Source: Vitis vinifera (Eukaryota; Streptophyta; Magnoliopsida; Vitales; Vitaceae). From it: a stretch of DNA of 64,000 nt. The translations under genes and the position numbers were made by a program. The DNA is taken from assembly GCF_030704535.1 (NCBI RefSeq), contig NC_081818.1, positions 18,729,001 through 18,793,000 of the forward strand. The letters run 5' to 3'. The notes below the pieces were generated by a model that was given only the letters and a program-made list of their open reading frames with translations, did no database searches and was not told the DNA's origin. Positions within the stretch are counted from its first letter, which is position 1; every line of letters begins with the position of its first letter. Positions 62,097-64,000 of this stretch are shown in pieces.

Positions 62097-62464
62097 GTTA
62101 GTCACAATTTAATGTTTTGTACATTTGGTGATTTCAGTGGAGGTTATTAGAAGTCGGATTTTCTTTGTATTTGCTTGCTTTATATTTGTCTATCTAATAT
62201 CGTAATTATTGTATTTAGTAATTTCAATGCAGCTTGTTGTAAGTCAAAATTTCTTTGATTTGTGTGTGTCTATATGCTCATGTATTTTGGATCTACTTAA
62301 TCTAACATTGAAGTTCTTTAATATTTCATTTAGTTAGATAAATTTATCAAGTTATGTTAAGATCATCTCACACTAGACCTGGTGTCTTCTATTGAATGTT
62401 GTACAATTCAAGGGCTTGAAACAGTCACTAATATTGCATGTATCAAATTGTTAGCATATTATGG

Positions 62465-63172
62465 AATTATTTCTTTTATTTCTAGTATGACAACAAATTC
62501 TTCCTTGTATTTGCATCCATGTTTTTGGTTTTTCCAATATGATGACAAATTCTTCCTTTTCTTACTTGTATTCGCATCCATGTATTGATTTTTCCGCACT
62601 AAAATCCATTCTTTGATTTCCCTCGCTAAAGTCCATTCTTTGTTTTTTTATCATTTATTTATGACATTTTGGGATCGAGTCAATTCCAAGTATCCCGTGT
62701 GTTAGATATCCAAATCCCAATTTGTTGTATTATGATATCCAAATCCCAATTTGTCGTATTATGATATCCAAATCCCAATTTTTCGTATCATGAATGCTTT
62801 TATTTTCGCATATTTGCATTTATAAGGGTTAATATTTATCTATCATGAATTATTTCTTTTATTTCTAGTATGACGATAAATTCTTCCTTGTATTCACATC
62901 CATGTTTTTGGTTTTTCCAATATGATGACAAATTCTTCCTTTTTCTTACTTGTATTTGCATCCATATATTGGTTTTTCCGCAATAAAATCCATTCTTTGA
63001 TTTCCCTCGCTAAAGTCCATTCTTTGTTTTTTTATCATTTATTCCTGACATTCCGGGATCGAGTCAATTCCAAGTATCCTGTGTGTTAGATGTCCAAATC
63101 CCAATTTGTCGTATCATGAATGCTTTTATTTTTACATATTTGCATTTATAAGGGTTAATATTTATCTATCTA
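62465..63172. repeat. Direct duplication, offset ~383 bp
   Basis: TCTAGTATGA at 62481 recurs at 62864. Both are followed by AAATTCTTCCTTGTATT, TTTTTGGTTTTTCCAATATG, ATCCATTCTTTGATTTCCCT and GGGATCGAGTCAATTCCAAG. The phrase GATATCCAAATCCCAATTTG is itself repeated three times at 62706-62780. Confidence 0.88.
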
Positions 63173-63684
63173 GCTAGTTAAATTGAGCATTTGTATATGG
63201 TATTGTTATTTTTCTCCTCTTATGGTTGAAGGATCAAATAGGTATTGACATGAGTAGGTCATGTGGAGTCTCTAGTTGAAGTATTCGGCTCCTTTTTCGT
63301 TGCCTAGGTTACACCTTCAAAAGACACCCTAGAAGGGAATTTTGCTCTACTCCCCTCAATCTTCGCTTTACGCCATGCCTTGTCATAAGGCGTGGAATTT
63401 GACCAAGGGGAATCTCCATAGGAACTAGTCCCTCAAATTCCGCACGCCCAGGGCTATGATAGGATATCAATGCACCTCATGCTTACTTTTAACCTTTTTT
63501 AATGGCTTATCATTTCAACTGCCCTTCTCATATTCATTGTACTGCTCCAATTTCTCTTTAACCCTTGCTCCTATCTGAAAAGGGGGTAAATGACTATGCC
63601 ATTGACGAATACCCAATTTGACTAGCTAGACCCATGATTATTTCTCCTTATTAATGCATATATGCTAAAAGAAAAGCATTAGAA

Positions 63685-63835
63685 GCATAATATGACAAAT
63701 TGGGATTTGGATATCTAACTAGTGGGATCGTTTGGAATTGACTCCATTGGGAAATTTATGGACTCTAGCAATGAAAATCAAAGAATGGATTTAGTGTGGG
63801 AAAGTCAAAGCATGGGTGAGTACAAGTAATAAACG
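63685..63835. repeat. Inverted copy of the 62.5-63.1 kb repeat
   Basis: ACAAATTGGGATTTGGATAT, GGAATTGACTCCATTGGGA and AATCAAAGAATGGATTTAGT are the reverse complement of the direct-repeat unit, somewhat diverged. Together with the direct copies it could form the two ends of an inserted element of about 1 kb. Confidence 0.75.
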
Positions 63836-64000
63836 GAAGCATTTAGGCATGGATTTTGTGGCATACCTTGTCCAATTTTCCCCTTTTCTCAATTATAGAG
63901 TGTCACATGTCCTGAGACTTCATGTCATGTCCTAGATGGTTCTCTACTAGCATGTTGGTACTTTATGACTTCATGGACAGTTCTCCACTAGTATGGCACT

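Larger units (their letters stand above)
62097..64000 (+). other. Long first intron of the RING-CH gene, repeat-bearing
   Basis: No exon was recognised up to the window end. The interval holds a direct duplication, an inverted copy and unidentified sequence at 63200-63680 with a balanced base composition (…CGCTTTACGCCATGCCTTGT…), probably an inserted transposon. Confidence 0.5.

Noticed and set aside
1..64000. CRISPR array, bacterial operon signals, tRNA or rRNA genes
   Set aside because: The window is plant nuclear DNA; the regular repeats are plant satellites and LTR arrays, and no cloverleaf or rRNA core was recognised.

Overview
This is nuclear DNA from a flowering plant, most likely a woody eudicot; grapevine (Vitis) is my best guess, from memory of similar repeat families rather than any search. 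The evidence is a low gene density, AT-rich intergenic DNA, GT-AG introns, a plant-type PIN-LIKES auxin carrier, plant RING-CH and ERV1-type exons, Copia and long-LTR retrotransposons, and a Mutator-like element carrying a Ulp1-type protease gene.

Only two genes look functional. A complete intronless PILS-family auxin carrier (closest in memory to PILS2) lies at 5321-6676. The first coding exon of a RING-CH (MARCH-type) E3 ligase lies at 61842-62096, and its remaining exons fall beyond the window. Other gene traces are broken: a subtilase scrap (about 11.1-11.35 kb, minus), one orphan exon of an ERV1-type sulfhydryl oxidase (16.26 kb), a decayed multi-exon gene of unknown identity (17.7-24.5 kb, minus) and an ABCF ATPase scrap inside an LTR (52.7 kb).

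The rest is repeats. From left to right: the tail of a Copia-type LTR (1-355); a solo LTR (1361-2750, duplication ATTAT); a two-level minisatellite (12.06-15.97 kb); a solo LTR inside the decayed gene (21836-23757, GGCAC); a dead Mutator-like element with transposase and Ulp1-type genes (26.3-32.2 kb, minus); a seven-copy array of units of about 550 bp touching its transposase 5' end (32.16-35.83 kb); AT-rich DNA; a defective Copia element (39529-45652, ACACC) holding a nested solo LTR (40017-41618, ACTAT); a terminal-inverted-repeat element (about 48.05-54.97 kb) split by a 4.9-kb solo LTR (49060-53932, CCTAC); a second solo LTR of that family (55088-58925, CATAT); and direct plus inverted repeats in the RING-CH intron.

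Five solo LTRs with matching 5-bp target duplications against one full-length element suggest that LTR-LTR recombination is the main way elements are lost here. The two intact genes sit near opposite ends of the window and show no sign of working together. The least expected signals are the two-level minisatellite, the 550-bp array whose units carry an snRNA-type USE plus TATA arrangement, and the long-inverted-repeat element broken by the giant LTR.
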